From contig NZ_JAQITB010000005.1 of the NCBI RefSeq assembly GCF_028618515.1, positions 56,465 through 120,464 of the forward strand: a stretch of 64,000 bases of DNA, written 5' to 3'. Position 1 is the stretch's first letter; each line of letters begins with the position of its first letter. A program made the position numbers and the translations under genes. Below, piece by piece: positions 23,288-32,887 of this stretch. The notes under the pieces are model-generated. The model was not told the DNA's origin. It worked only from the letters and a program-made list of their open reading frames with translations, and ran no database searches. Source of the DNA: Bartonella sp. ML69XJBT. GTDB lineage: Bacteria; Pseudomonadota; Alphaproteobacteria; Rhizobiales; Rhizobiaceae.

Positions 23288-25975
23288 GTGACTCAAATTG
23301 ATAGCTTTAATTGTCGTAGAATTTTAAATGTTTGTGGCAAGGAATATACTTATTATAGTTTGATCGAAGCGGAGAAAAATGGACTTAACGGCATTTCTCG
23401 CTTACCGTTTTCGATGAAAGTAATTCTTGAAAATTTATTACGGTTTGAAGATGGACGTACGGTTAAGAAAGAAGATATCTTAAACGTTGCTAAGTGGTTA
23501 AATGATAAAGGCAATGCTAGAGCAGAAATCGCCTATCGCCCTACACGCGTTCTTATGCAAGATTTTACAGGTGTTCCTGCGGTCGTTGACCTTTCTGCGA
23601 TGCGTGATGCTATGGTTAAACTTGAAGGGAATGCTGAAAAAATCAATCCTCTCATTCCTGTTGATCTTATCATTGATCACTCCATTATCGTTGATGACTT
23701 TGGCAATCCCATGGCTTTTAAGGAAAATGTTGAGCATGAATATGAGCGCAATGGTGAGCGCTATCGTTTCTTGAAATGGGGTCAGCAAGCATTTCAAAAT
23801 TTTCGCGTTGTTCCTCCAGGAACAGGGATCTGTCATCAGGTGAACCTAGAATATTTAGCGCAATGCGTGTGGTTGAAGGGTGAGGAGCAGCATCAGACGG
23901 TTTATCCTGATACTTGTGTGGGGACTGATTCGCATACGACTATGGTGAATGGTTTGGGTGTTTTAGGTTGGGGCGTTGGTGGTATTGAAGCTGAAGCCGC
24001 AATGTTAGGTCAGCCCGTTTCTATGTTATTGCCTGAGGTGATTGGTTTCCGTCTCACAGGTAAACTTAAAGAAGGTGTAACAGCGACCGATTTAGTGTTG
24101 ATGGTAACACAAATTTTACGCAAGAAGGGTGTTGTTGGTAAATTTGTTGAGTTTTTTGGTCCTGGTCTAGAACATATGACGCTTGCTGATCGAGCAACGA
24201 TTGCAAATATGGCTCCCGAATATGGAGCAACCTGTGGTTTTTTCCCCATTGATAAGGAAACAGTACGCTATCTCCATATGACAGGGCGTGATGAGAATCG
24301 TATAGCGTTAGTGGAAGCTTATTCCAAGGCGCAAGGGATGTGGCATGATGAAGCTATAATCGATCCCATTTTTAGTGATACAATAGAATTAGATATGGAA
24401 AATGTTGTGCCTTCTATGGCCGGTCCTAAACGTCCTGAAGGGCGTATTGCATTGGAAAGTGTCGGGCAAGGCTTTGAGAAAGCATTAGTCGAGGATTATA
24501 AGAAGACTTCTGAGCAAGATAGTCGTTATCAGGTTGAAGGGGAGGAATATGCGCTTGGTCATGGCGATGTGGTGATTGCTGCCATTACTTCTTGCACGAA
24601 TACATCAAATCCAAGCGTTCTTATTGCTGCGGGTCTTTTAGCACGTAATGCTGTAGCGAAAGGTCTCAAAAGCAAACCATGGGTTAAGACTTCTCTTGCG
24701 CCTGGTTCACAAGTTGTTGAAGCTTATCTATGCAATTCAGGGCTGCAAAAAGATTTGGATGCACTAGGGTTTAATTTAGTCGGATTTGGATGCACAACAT
24801 GTATTGGAAATTCTGGTCCTTTGTATCCTGCTATTTCTAAAACGATTAATCATCATGGTCTCATTGCCGCTGCAGTTCTTTCCGGAAATCGTAATTTTGA
24901 AGGGCGTGTATCACCCGATGTGCAAGCAAATTATTTAGCTTCACCACCATTAGTTGTTGCACATGCTTTGACAGGAACTGTGCGTAAAGATTTAACCAAA
25001 GAGCCTCTTGGAACAGGTTCAGATGGCCAACCAGTCTATTTGAGAGATATTTGGCCAACCTCTCAAGAAATACAAGAATTTATCGAAAAGAATGTCACGC
25101 GTAAGATTTTTGCTGAAAAATATGCGGATGTCTTTAAGGGGGATGAAAATTGGCAAAAAGTTAAGGTTCCAACAGGGGTAACATATGCTTGGGACGAACA
25201 GTCAACATATGTGCGTAATCCGCCTTATTTTGATGATATGCGGAAGACGCCTGAGGTCTTGCCAGATATTAAAGATGCACGGATTTTAGGTTTGTTTGGT
25301 GATAAAATCACAACGGATCATATTTCTCCTGCTGGTTCCATTAAGATTGATTCTCCTGCTGGAAAATATTTAACGGATCATGGGGTGAAGATGGCTGATT
25401 TTAATCAATATGGAACGCGTCGTGGGAATCATGAAGTGATGATGCGTGGAACCTTTGCCAATATTCGCATTCGTAACTTCATGCTAGGAGAAAATGGTCG
25501 TGAAGGAGGCTATACAGTTCATTATTCATCAGGAACAGAGCAAGCCATTTATGATGCAGCCATAGCATATAAACAAGAAGGCGTTCCGCTGGTTATTTTT
25601 GCTGGTATTGAATACGGCAATGGGTCGTCTCGTGATTGGGCAGCCAAAGGGACTAACCTTCTTGGTGTAAAAGCAGTGATTGCTCAATCTTTTGAGCGGA
25701 TTCATCGTTCTAATCTTGTTGGTATGGGAATTGTTCCCTTTGTATTTGAAGAGGATACGAGCTGGAGATCTTTGGGTTTAAAGGGGGATGAAAAGGTAAC
25801 CATTGAAGGGATTCATAACTTAAAACCTCGTCAAAAAACTGTTGCCACCATCACTTTTTCTGATGGGATGATAATAACTGTTCCATTATTATGCCGTGTT
25901 GATACTGAAGACGAGTTAGATTATTTGCACCATGGTGGTATTTTGCAATATGTTTTGCGTAATTTGGCAGTTTAA
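23288..25975 (+). CDS. acnA: Aconitate hydratase A
   Basis: The enzyme converts citrate to isocitrate in the TCA cycle. The 895-residue protein has the cluster-ligand cysteines in TSCTN and in GFGCTTCIGNSG, and the VGTDSHTTMVNGLGVLGWGVGGIEAE-type motif near residue 213 (cited in part only). The C-terminal swivel domain includes GIEYGNGSSRDWAAKG and SFERIHRSNLVGMGI. The start is a GTG at 23288, which gives the expected N-terminus; no ATG nearby is better. Confidence 0.97.
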   Translation: MTQIDSFNCRRILNVCGKEYTYYSLIEAEKNGLNGISRLPFSMKVILENLLRFEDGRTVKKEDILNVAKWLNDKGNARAEIAYRPTRVLMQDFTGVPAVVDLSAMRDAMVKLEGNAEKINPLIPVDLIIDHSIIVDDFGNPMAFKENVEHEYERNGERYRFLKWGQQAFQNFRVVPPGTGICHQVNLEYLAQCVWLKGEEQHQTVYPDTCVGTDSHTTMVNGLGVLGWGVGGIEAEAAMLGQPVSMLLPEVIGFRLTGKLKEGVTATDLVLMVTQILRKKGVVGKFVEFFGPGLEHMTLADRATIANMAPEYGATCGFFPIDKETVRYLHMTGRDENRIALVEAYSKAQGMWHDEAIIDPIFSDTIELDMENVVPSMAGPKRPEGRIALESVGQGFEKALVEDYKKTSEQDSRYQVEGEEYALGHGDVVIAAITSCTNTSNPSVLIAAGLLARNAVAKGLKSKPWVKTSLAPGSQVVEAYLCNSGLQKDLDALGFNLVGFGCTTCIGNSGPLYPAISKTINHHGLIAAAVLSGNRNFEGRVSPDVQANYLASPPLVVAHALTGTVRKDLTKEPLGTGSDGQPVYLRDIWPTSQEIQEFIEKNVTRKIFAEKYADVFKGDENWQKVKVPTGVTYAWDEQSTYVRNPPYFDDMRKTPEVLPDIKDARILGLFGDKITTDHISPAGSIKIDSPAGKYLTDHGVKMADFNQYGTRRGNHEVMMRGTFANIRIRNFMLGENGREGGYTVHYSSGTEQAIYDAAIAYKQEGVPLVIFAGIEYGNGSSRDWAAKGTNLLGVKAVIAQSFERIHRSNLVGMGIVPFVFEEDTSWRSLGLKGDEKVTIEGIHNLKPRQKTVATITFSDGMIITVPLLCRVDTEDELDYLHHGGILQYVLRNLAV

Positions 25976-26066
25976 ACCGCATTTATGCGTTTAGGATTGT
26001 CTTTAAACGACGAAGATCTCAAAAGGTTAGGGTTTGTTTTTTTATACTTAATCTGTGAAAATTCGA

Positions 26067-26095
26067 TTGACGTTGGTTTAAGGATTGCGTTATAA
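26067..26095 (+). promoter_or_regulatory. Predicted sigma-70 promoter of rpsT
   Basis: TTGACG at 26067-26072 and TTATAA at 26090-26095 are 17 bases apart. A 7-bp hairpin, AAGCTGC and GCAGCTT at 26094-26117, lies at the likely start of the transcript and may be a leader structure. Confidence 0.6.
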
Positions 26096-26206
26096 GCTGC
26101 ACAGTTATTGGCAGCTTTATAGTATTGCTTGAATTAGATTTATTTGGATTGGTAGAGATATTATTGAGACTAACCATATCCGATGCGTTGAAAGAAAGAT
26201 ATATTT

Positions 26207-26473
26207 ATGGCGAATACACCTTCCGCTCGAAAAGCGGTACGCAAAGTTGTGGCACGCACACAGGTTAATAAGGCACGCCGTTCGCGCGTTCGTACTTTTA
26301 TTCGTAAGTTTGATGATGCTGTGGCTGGTGGTGATAAGGCATCTGCGGAAATAGCATTTAAGAATTTTGAACCTGAAATTATGCGTGCTGTTTCCAAAGG
26401 CGTTTTTCATAAAAATGCTGCTGCGCGAAAAGTATCGCGTTTAGCAAAGCGTTTGAAAGCTCTGAGCGTTTAA
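26207..26473 (+). CDS. rpsT: 30S ribosomal protein S20
   Basis: A primary 16S rRNA-binding protein of the small subunit. The 88-residue, very basic protein opens with [13 protein letters not shown] and contains [13 protein letters not shown] and the conserved [19 protein letters not shown]. It sits upstream of dnaA, as in other Rhizobiales. A terminator follows at 26508, so it is probably a single-gene transcript. Confidence 0.97.
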   Translation: MANTPSARKAVRKVVARTQVNKARRSRVRTFIRKFDDAVAGGDKASAEIAFKNFEPEIMRAVSKGVFHKNAAARKVSRLAKRLKALSV

Positions 26474-26507
26474 ACTTTTTCGATTTTATTAAAGATTTAA
26501 AAATCAG

Positions 26508-26538
26508 ACCAGCATCTATGGATGCTGGTTTTTTATTT
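26508..26538 (+). terminator. Rho-independent terminator after rpsT
   Basis: A perfect 9-bp stem, ACCAGCATC and GATGCTGGT, with a TATG loop, followed by TTTTTATTTT. It separates rpsT from the dnaA upstream region. Confidence 0.93.
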
Positions 26539-26624
26539 TCCCAAAATGCGTCACTTTTTAAGAGAGGGAATCAGTGATGATTCCTTCTATGAGAAAGACG
26601 AGAAGATTTATAGAGTTTGTATGG

Positions 26625-26645
26625 TTATCCACAAGCTTTGTGGAT
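26625..26645. promoter_or_regulatory. Inverted pair of DnaA boxes upstream of dnaA
   Basis: A perfect consensus DnaA box TTATCCACA at 26625-26633 is followed by an inverted near-copy, TTGTGGATT. Together they make a palindrome with 8-bp arms (ATCCACAA and TTGTGGAT) around a 3-base centre. It lies 540 bases before dnaA and fits a DnaA-binding autoregulatory or origin element. Only this one perfect box was found in the spacer, which is few for a full origin. Confidence 0.65.
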
Positions 26646-27183
26646 TTTTACAGAGTCTTTTTTGTCAAGCATTTTTATTTTTTTTTTTTAATCCGAAGGG
26701 ATTCTTTAATTATTGGTAAATTTAGAGAAAAAAAATGAATTGAATCAATAATTTTCCTCATCTTTAATTTATATGAGCAGGTTTATAGGAGGTTTTGATT
26801 TTATTTTGACCCCTTGCATTTTACCTCTGCTGTTTTGTATGTTTCTCATGGAGACTAGAAACATGCAGGGTTCACATCAGTTTGTTATCCTGTGGTATGT
26901 ATGAGTATAAGATGCTTGAGTTTAAGCTGTCATATGCTCTCATGTTGGATAGATTTTTTCTAACGTGTTTTTTGTTTCTTTGTTGGTATGTTGGCCATTT
27001 TAGAAGAATGGGTCATATCATGAGTGCAAGTAAATCTTATTGGTCATCTTTATTGGTGGGGTTGTAATGAAACTATCCTAGGGGAGGGTAAGTAATCTTA
27101 TTTGGGGTAGGGCGTTTTGCCTTTGCTATGTTGGTTTTTAGCGATTTGGCAGAACAAAATTTTTATTTTTATCAGGATGAAAG
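26646..27183. other. dnaA upstream spacer
   Basis: AT-rich, with T runs near 26680 and a small inverted repeat ATCCGAAGGGAT near 26690-26702. A 61-codon open frame (26882-27067) has no homology. The region probably contains the dnaA promoter and perhaps part of an origin. Confidence 0.5.
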
Positions 27184-28749
27184 ATGGTGGATAAATTGAA
27201 CTCTAAAGCTAGTTCCTTTAAAAGGGTTTCGGTGAATATCCTGTCGGCAGAAAAAGTAATCAAGATGACGGACAGTGGTGGAGCAGTGAGTAGAAATATT
27301 TCTGGAGGTTTTCCTATTATTTCAGAGGAGGAGGGTGCGGCGGCTTTTGCGCGGGTGATGGCCCAGTTAAAGGCGCAGGTTGGTATTGAGGCTTATACCA
27401 GTTGGTTTGGTCGTGTAAAGCTTGCTGAATATAGTCGTAATCTTGTAAAGCTTTCTGTTCCCACAGCATTTTTACGTTCATGGATTAATAATCACTATGG
27501 TTCTCTTTTGGTAAATTTGTGGAAACAAGAGAACGCAGCGATTCTTCGTGTTGAAGTTATTGTTCGTGGTATGAAACGCGTTTCTGGAGGTGTGGTTTGT
27601 AAAACAAGTGCAGCTCCTGTTGTTTTGGAAGAACAAACGACTCCGCTTTTTGTTGAGAATTACACAGAGAATTCTGTAAAGAGTGTTCAAGCGGGTGTTT
27701 TTGGTTCACCACTTGATTCTCGCTATACGTTTGAAAGTTTTGTGGAGGGTTCTTCTAATCGTGTTGCTTTAGCTGCTGCGCGTTCGATTGCAGAAGGGCA
27801 TAAAAGTGCTTTAAGGTTTAATCCTCTTTTTGTTCATGCCTCTGTTGGTTTAGGGAAAACACATTTGCTTCAAGCTATTGCGGCAGAGGCTTTGAAGCGT
27901 TTAACGCCTGCGCGTGTTATTTATTTGACTGCTGAATATTTTATGTGGCGTTTTGCAACGGCGATTCGTGATAATGATGCTCTTTCTTTTAAAGAGCAGT
28001 TGCGTGATATTGATCTTCTCATTATTGATGATATGCAATTTTTGCAAGGAAAGTCGATTCAGCACGAGTTTTGTCATTTACTTAATATGTTGCTTGATAG
28101 TGCGAAACAAGTTGTTGTCGCTGCGGATCGTCCACCAGCAGAATTAGAATCGCTTGACCTTCGGGTTCGGTCTCGTCTTCAGGGCGGGGTCGCCCTTGAA
28201 ATTGAGGCGCCAGATTATGAAATGCGTTTGAAAATGCTACAGCAGCGATTGAAGGTAGCACAGCAAGATGATAATACGCTTTCGATTTCTGATGATATTC
28301 TAGAATATATTGCAAGGACAGTTTTAGGATCAGGACGTGATATTGAGGGAGCATTTAATCAACTCTTGTTCCGCCAATCATTTGAAACGGATTTATCCTT
28401 AGAGCGGATTGATGAATTATTGGGCCATTTGACACGTTCTGGTGAGCCTAAGCGCATTCGAATCGAAGAAATTCAGCGTACGGTTGCACGTCATTATAAT
28501 GTTTCTAAACAAGATTTATTATCCAATCGTCGGACACGTACAGTTGTCAAACCGCGGCAAGTTGCGATGTATTTAGCAAAAATGTTGACGCCTCGCTCGT
28601 TGCCAGAAATTGGGCGTCGTTTTGGTGGTCGTGATCATACGACAGTTTTACACGCAGTTCGTAAAATTGAAGATTTGGTTTGTGGTGATCAGACATTGGC
28701 CAAAGAGCTTGAATTGCTTAAACGATTAATTGGAGAGCAGGCTGCTTAG
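27184..28749 (+). CDS. dnaA: Chromosomal replication initiator DnaA
   Basis: DnaA binds DnaA boxes and melts the origin. The 521-residue protein has domain I around residues 55-120 ([22 protein letters not shown]), the AAA+ domain with Walker A (GLGKTH near residue 222) and Walker B ([13 protein letters not shown]), and the C-terminal DNA-binding helix-turn-helix with the DnaA signature [11 protein letters not shown]. The N-terminal 40 residues are not conserved, so a start at a later ATG is possible. dnaN and recF follow. Confidence 0.96.
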   Translation: MVDKLNSKASSFKRVSVNILSAEKVIKMTDSGGAVSRNISGGFPIISEEEGAAAFARVMAQLKAQVGIEAYTSWFGRVKLAEYSRNLVKLSVPTAFLRSWINNHYGSLLVNLWKQENAAILRVEVIVRGMKRVSGGVVCKTSAAPVVLEEQTTPLFVENYTENSVKSVQAGVFGSPLDSRYTFESFVEGSSNRVALAAARSIAEGHKSALRFNPLFVHASVGLGKTHLLQAIAAEALKRLTPARVIYLTAEYFMWRFATAIRDNDALSFKEQLRDIDLLIIDDMQFLQGKSIQHEFCHLLNMLLDSAKQVVVAADRPPAELESLDLRVRSRLQGGVALEIEAPDYEMRLKMLQQRLKVAQQDDNTLSISDDILEYIARTVLGSGRDIEGAFNQLLFRQSFETDLSLERIDELLGHLTRSGEPKRIRIEEIQRTVARHYNVSKQDLLSNRRTRTVVKPRQVAMYLAKMLTPRSLPEIGRRFGGRDHTTVLHAVRKIEDLVCGDQTLAKELELLKRLIGEQAA

Positions 28750-28787
28750 TATTTACAGTCTTTCCTTATTTTAAAAGAAATAGTGCA

Positions 28788-28796
28788 GGGGGGGGG
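28788..28796 (+). repeat. Nine-base G homopolymer in the dnaA-dnaN spacer
   Basis: A run of nine G about 140 bases upstream of the dnaN start. Such a run is unusual in this AT-rich DNA and is prone to length change. No open frame depends on it, but it could lie near the dnaN promoter. Confidence 0.9.
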
Positions 28797-28934
28797 ATGC
28801 TAGCTTTTTTCTTATACAAGTGTCACTTGCCATTTTAAGAGAGGTTGAATAAAATCTGGCGAATGATTCTTAAGGAAATAGGTTATTTTTCTAGAGAATT
28901 TCTATAGTTTTTAGTGAATTGTAACGGAGATTTT

Positions 28935-30056
28935 ATGCGTATTACAGTTGATCGCAGTCAGTTTCTTAAATCTCTTGGTCGTGTTCACCGTGTGGTGGAA
29001 CGTCGTAATACCGTTCCTATTTTATCAAATGTTTTGATTGATGCAGAGAATGGAAATGTGCAGTTAAAAGCGACAGATCTTGATTTAGAGGTTACGGAAT
29101 CTTTTACAGTCAATGTTGAACAAGCAGGAGCAATAACTGTACCAGCATATTTGTTATATGACATAGTTCGAAAACTTCCTGATGGAAGTGAAATTGTCTT
29201 ATCAGTCGATGAAAATCAAGCAAGCACAATGTCTGTCGTTTCGGGTTGTGCGCATTTTCAGCTTCAGTGTCTTCCAAAGATAGATTTTCCTGAGTCCCTT
29301 CCAGGTCAGTTTGGTTATCGTTTTTCTCTATCGGCTTCAGGATTGAAACATTTACTTGATTGTACGCAATTTGCTATTTCTACAGAAGAAACCCGTTATT
29401 ATCTCAATGGGATTTATTTTCATGTTGTGAATGATGGAATTTTGAAGTTGCGTTTGGTTGCGACTGATGGTCATCGTTTGGCACAAGTTGATATGGAAGC
29501 TCCTTCAGGTGTTGATGGTATGCCAGGTGTCATTATTCCTCGTAAAACTGTAGGAGAATTGCAAAAGCTTCTTGCGGAAGAAATTGATGGTGATGTGTGT
29601 GTAGAAGTTTCAGAGACAAAAATTCGTTTTTCTGTAGGTTCTGTGGTTTTTACATCGAAATTAATTGATGGAACATTTCCAGATTATCAACGTGTTATCC
29701 CTCTTGAAAATGATAAAAAATTAATTGTTAACAGACAGGATTTTTCTTCTGCTGTTGATCGTGTTTCAACGATTTCGAGTGATCGTGGACGTGCGGTGAA
29801 ATTAACGATTGAGTGTGGACAATTGAGGCTTGTCGTTAATAATCCTGATTCAGGTAGTGCGGAAGATCAATTAGCGGCAACTTATACATCGGATCCGCTT
29901 GAGATAGGGTTTAATTCACGTTATCTTTTGGATATTGCTGGGCAACTTTCCAGTGATGAGGTGGTTTTTATGTTGGCAGATGCTGTAGCACCAGCTCTGA
30001 TTCGTGATAATGATGATTCAGATGCGCTTTATGTGCTGATGCCCATTCGCGTTTAG
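28935..30056 (+). CDS. dnaN: DNA polymerase III sliding clamp (beta subunit)
   Basis: The ring-shaped clamp that tethers polymerase to DNA. From the ATG at 28935, preceded by CGGAGA, it is 373 residues, matching the family; an in-frame TTG at 28914 is not needed. The family motifs RRNTVPILSNVLI, YYLNGIYFH, ATDGHRLA and the C-terminal YVLMPIR are present. Confidence 0.97.
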   Translation: MRITVDRSQFLKSLGRVHRVVERRNTVPILSNVLIDAENGNVQLKATDLDLEVTESFTVNVEQAGAITVPAYLLYDIVRKLPDGSEIVLSVDENQASTMSVVSGCAHFQLQCLPKIDFPESLPGQFGYRFSLSASGLKHLLDCTQFAISTEETRYYLNGIYFHVVNDGILKLRLVATDGHRLAQVDMEAPSGVDGMPGVIIPRKTVGELQKLLAEEIDGDVCVEVSETKIRFSVGSVVFTSKLIDGTFPDYQRVIPLENDKKLIVNRQDFSSAVDRVSTISSDRGRAVKLTIECGQLRLVVNNPDSGSAEDQLAATYTSDPLEIGFNSRYLLDIAGQLSSDEVVFMLADAVAPALIRDNDDSDALYVLMPIRV

Positions 30057-30067
30057 GGACCATTGTT

Positions 30068-31210
30068 TTGCAATGCATAGCTGGTCATGTGCACAAAGTG
30101 GCAGTGAGGCAGCTAAAGCTTGTGCATTATCGCAATTATTCCTCCTTTAATATCCTTTTTTCCGGTCAGCATGTGGTTTTTACTGGCCATAATGGTGCTG
30201 GTAAGACGAATCTTTTAGAAGCGTTATCTTTTCTTTCTCCTGGTCGCGGTTTGCGGCGTGCTGCTTATTCTGACGTTAGTTTTGCAAATGGTGGTGGTAA
30301 AGGATTTGTTGTCTTTGCACGTCTTGAATGTGCTCTTTATGGCGAAGTAAAGATTGGTACAGCATTTGAACTTGAGACTAATAGTCGAAAAATACATATT
30401 AATGGTGTGAATGAGCCAGGTGATTGCTTAACAGATTACTGTCATATCAGTATTCTTACACCTTCTATGGATGGGCTTTTTACAGGACCTTCTCTTGAGC
30501 GGCGTCGTTTTTTAGATCGTATGGTTTTGGCTATTGATCCTTTGCATAGTCGTCGCATAGCAGATTATGATAAGGTGATGCGTGCGCGCAATCGTTTATT
30601 TTTGGATGGCAATGAAAATTATGCTTGGTTTAATGCGTTAGAAAAGCAGATGGCAGAACTGGCAACGGCTATTGCTGCGGCACGTATTGATGTTATTCGG
30701 CTTTTAAATGATCTGTTTGTACAAACGCCATCTCAGAGAGCTTTTCCACGCGCTTTTTTACAAATTAATGGTTTTTTAGAAACCGCTTTGAGTAAATTAT
30801 CGGCTGTTGAGGTTGAAGAGCAATTTTATGATCGATTGCGACATAACCGTGCAATAGATCGAGCAGCTGGAAGGACTCTGGAAGGCCCCCATCGCACAGA
30901 TTTACAAGTTTTTTATGCTGATAAAAACATGGCTGCGACATCTTGTTCTACGGGTGAGCAAAAGGCGTTGCTAACAAGTTTGGTTTTGTGTCATGCGCGT
31001 TTAACAGGTATGATGTCGCAAAGGGCGCCTATACTTCTTCTTGATGAAATGGCAGCACATCTTGATTCTCATCGGCGTGCTGCTTTATTTGATATTCTTG
31101 ATGATTTAGGGGGGCAAACATTTATGACAGGAACAGACCGCATTTTATTTAATTCCTTAAAAGGACGAGCAGAGTTTTTTGAGATTAAGGATGGAGCTTT
31201 ATTTCAGTAA
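30068..31210 (+). CDS. recF: DNA replication and repair protein RecF
   Basis: RecF helps load RecA at single-stranded gaps. The 380-residue protein has a Walker A (GHNGAGKTNLLEAL, about residue 39), the STGEQKALLTSLVL signature and a Walker B (LLLDEMAAHLD). The start is uncertain: the frame opens with TTG at 30068, and GTG codons at 30089 and 30098 would also serve. It is 11 bases after dnaN and likely co-transcribed. Confidence 0.95.
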   Translation: MQCIAGHVHKVAVRQLKLVHYRNYSSFNILFSGQHVVFTGHNGAGKTNLLEALSFLSPGRGLRRAAYSDVSFANGGGKGFVVFARLECALYGEVKIGTAFELETNSRKIHINGVNEPGDCLTDYCHISILTPSMDGLFTGPSLERRRFLDRMVLAIDPLHSRRIADYDKVMRARNRLFLDGNENYAWFNALEKQMAELATAIAAARIDVIRLLNDLFVQTPSQRAFPRAFLQINGFLETALSKLSAVEVEEQFYDRLRHNRAIDRAAGRTLEGPHRTDLQVFYADKNMAATSCSTGEQKALLTSLVLCHARLTGMMSQRAPILLLDEMAAHLDSHRRAALFDILDDLGGQTFMTGTDRILFNSLKGRAEFFEIKDGALFQ

Positions 31211-31261
31211 AAACGTGCTCAATTTTTTTGAGAAAGAATGGTCGAGAAAAAGAGGCTTATG

Positions 31262-31726
31262 ATGTCTGGAATTATAACGGTTTTAAATGGTCCTAATTTA
31301 AATTTTCTTGGGAAACGTGAGCCAGAAATTTATGGAACTAAAACTCTAGAAGATATTGAAAAATTTTGCAAGGAATGGGCAACAAGAGCTGGGTTAATTG
31401 TACATTTCCATCAAAGCAATTATGAAGGGCAATTGGTAGAATGGATACAGGAAGCGGTTGGAATGAGTGCAGGATTGATTATCAATCCTGCTGCTTATAG
31501 CCATACTTCTGTTGCAATTCTTGATGCTTTAAAAATGTTTACAGGGACAAAAGTAGAGGTTCATTTGTCTCATATTTATCATCGTGAAGCTTTTCGCCAG
31601 CACTCTTATACGTCTGCTGGTGTGGATGCTGTCATTGCTGGTTGTGGGAGTGATGGGTATTGGTTTGCGCTTGAATATATTGCCAAGAGGTTTAAATTTG
31701 GCATAGAGGAATTAAAAGTTGTATAA
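31262..31726 (+). CDS. aroQ: 3-dehydroquinate dehydratase, type II
   Basis: The third step of the shikimate pathway; the type II enzyme is a dodecamer. From the ATG at 31262 (AGAGG six bases before it) it is 154 residues. The signatures GPNLNFLGKREPEIYG (with the active-site Tyr), NPAAYSHTSVA and VEVHLSHIYHREAFRQHS (with the catalytic His) are present. Start codons at 31238 and 31259 are also in frame. Confidence 0.95.
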   Translation: MSGIITVLNGPNLNFLGKREPEIYGTKTLEDIEKFCKEWATRAGLIVHFHQSNYEGQLVEWIQEAVGMSAGLIINPAAYSHTSVAILDALKMFTGTKVEVHLSHIYHREAFRQHSYTSAGVDAVIAGCGSDGYWFALEYIAKRFKFGIEELKVV

Positions 31727-31841
31727 TGTCGAGGAGAGCATTTGAATTTACTTGATAATTCTTTTTAAATCGGTAAGCATATTATTAAGATTTTGTCATG
31801 TTTTGATGGCAACTTCTGATATGTATGATGGGGCAGGTGAA

Positions 31842-32813
31842 ATGAAAAACTTTGTTAAACAAATAAAAATTCTCGTAATTTTAGGAGTTGTGTTGCTTTT
31901 ATCAGGTTGTAAGTTTGACGTTCTTCACCCGGCGGGATATGTTGCACGGCAACAGCTTATTTTGATTGTTATTTGTGTTGCTGTTATGCTTTGTGTTGTG
32001 ATTCCAGTCATGGTGAGTGTGGTATTTTTGGCCATTAAATATCATGCGTCAAATACGTCTGCGGAATATTTACCTGATTGGGGGCATTCCAATAAAATTG
32101 AAGCATTGATGTGGGGCATTCCAATTGTTATCGTGTCTGTTTTGGGTGCATTGACTGCCTATTACACCTATAAGCTTGAACCCGAAAATCCGCTTCCCAC
32201 GGAAATTGTTGGGGAAGGAGAGCCGTTGCAAATAAATGTTGTGGCTACGGATTGGAAATGGGTTTTTATTTATCCTCAATATGGGATTGCAGCAGTCAAT
32301 GAAGTTTATGCACCTGAAGGTCGCCAGGTTTTATTGCAGTTGACATCAGAGAATTCTGTTAATGCTTTTTGGGTACCAAAACTGGGCACAGTTCTTTATG
32401 CGATGCCGCAAATGAATTCTAAATTGCATTTGATAGCTGATAAGCAAGGAGTATTCAAAGGAGTTTCGGCGAATTACAGTGGTGATGGTTTCGCAGGAAT
32501 GCGGTTTAAATGGCATTCTGTATCTTTGCAGGATTTTGATAAGTGGGTTGCTAAAGCTCGGGCCCATGGTCAAGTACTTGATCGTGCATCTTATCGTCAG
32601 CTTTCTATTGCGCCTCGTATGGGTGATATTGCTGCGAAGGAAAAGGATGCTGAGGTACGTTATTTTGCACCTGTTGAGAAGCAGCTCTACTACCGGATTG
32701 TTAATCGATGTGTTGATGCAAATACGGTGTGTAATGAAGATTTAATGAAGCGAGCTGCGGCTCAGACACTTTGGGGTGCACTTTGTTCAGTTTTTGATCC
32801 TGATGGTTATTGA
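31842..32813 (+). CDS. cyoA: Cytochrome bo3 ubiquinol oxidase subunit II
   Basis: The membrane-anchored periplasmic subunit of the quinol oxidase that reduces oxygen and pumps protons. From the ATG at 31842 it is 323 residues with a lipoprotein signal ending LLLSGC, so Cys23 would be lipidated. Two membrane segments follow (about 36-62 and 82-103), then the cupredoxin-like domain with DWKWVFIYP and FWVPKLG; as in quinol oxidases, the CuA ligands are absent. The reading frame also runs upstream to 31752, but that lacks a signal peptide. cyoB, C and D follow. Confidence 0.95.
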   Translation: MKNFVKQIKILVILGVVLLLSGCKFDVLHPAGYVARQQLILIVICVAVMLCVVIPVMVSVVFLAIKYHASNTSAEYLPDWGHSNKIEALMWGIPIVIVSVLGALTAYYTYKLEPENPLPTEIVGEGEPLQINVVATDWKWVFIYPQYGIAAVNEVYAPEGRQVLLQLTSENSVNAFWVPKLGTVLYAMPQMNSKLHLIADKQGVFKGVSANYSGDGFAGMRFKWHSVSLQDFDKWVAKARAHGQVLDRASYRQLSIAPRMGDIAAKEKDAEVRYFAPVEKQLYYRIVNRCVDANTVCNEDLMKRAAAQTLWGALCSVFDPDGY

Positions 32814-32831
32814 GTGCATCAATCGAGAAAG

Positions 32832-32857
32832 AGACCTTTTAAAATAAGGTCTTTTTA
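32832..32857 (+). terminator. Terminator-like hairpin between cyoA and cyoB
   Basis: A 7-bp stem AGACCTT and AAGGTCT, with a 7-base AT loop, is followed by TTTTT. It is 19 bases after the cyoA stop and about 30 before the cyoB start. It could partly end transcription or act as an RNA-processing or stability element inside the operon. Confidence 0.6.
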
Positions 32858-32887
32858 AAATGAAATTTATCTTATACGGGTTGAGAA

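Noticed and set aside
26117..26410. 97- and 75-codon frames opposite rpsT
   Set aside because: They are antisense shadows of the S20 gene, whose sense product is certain.
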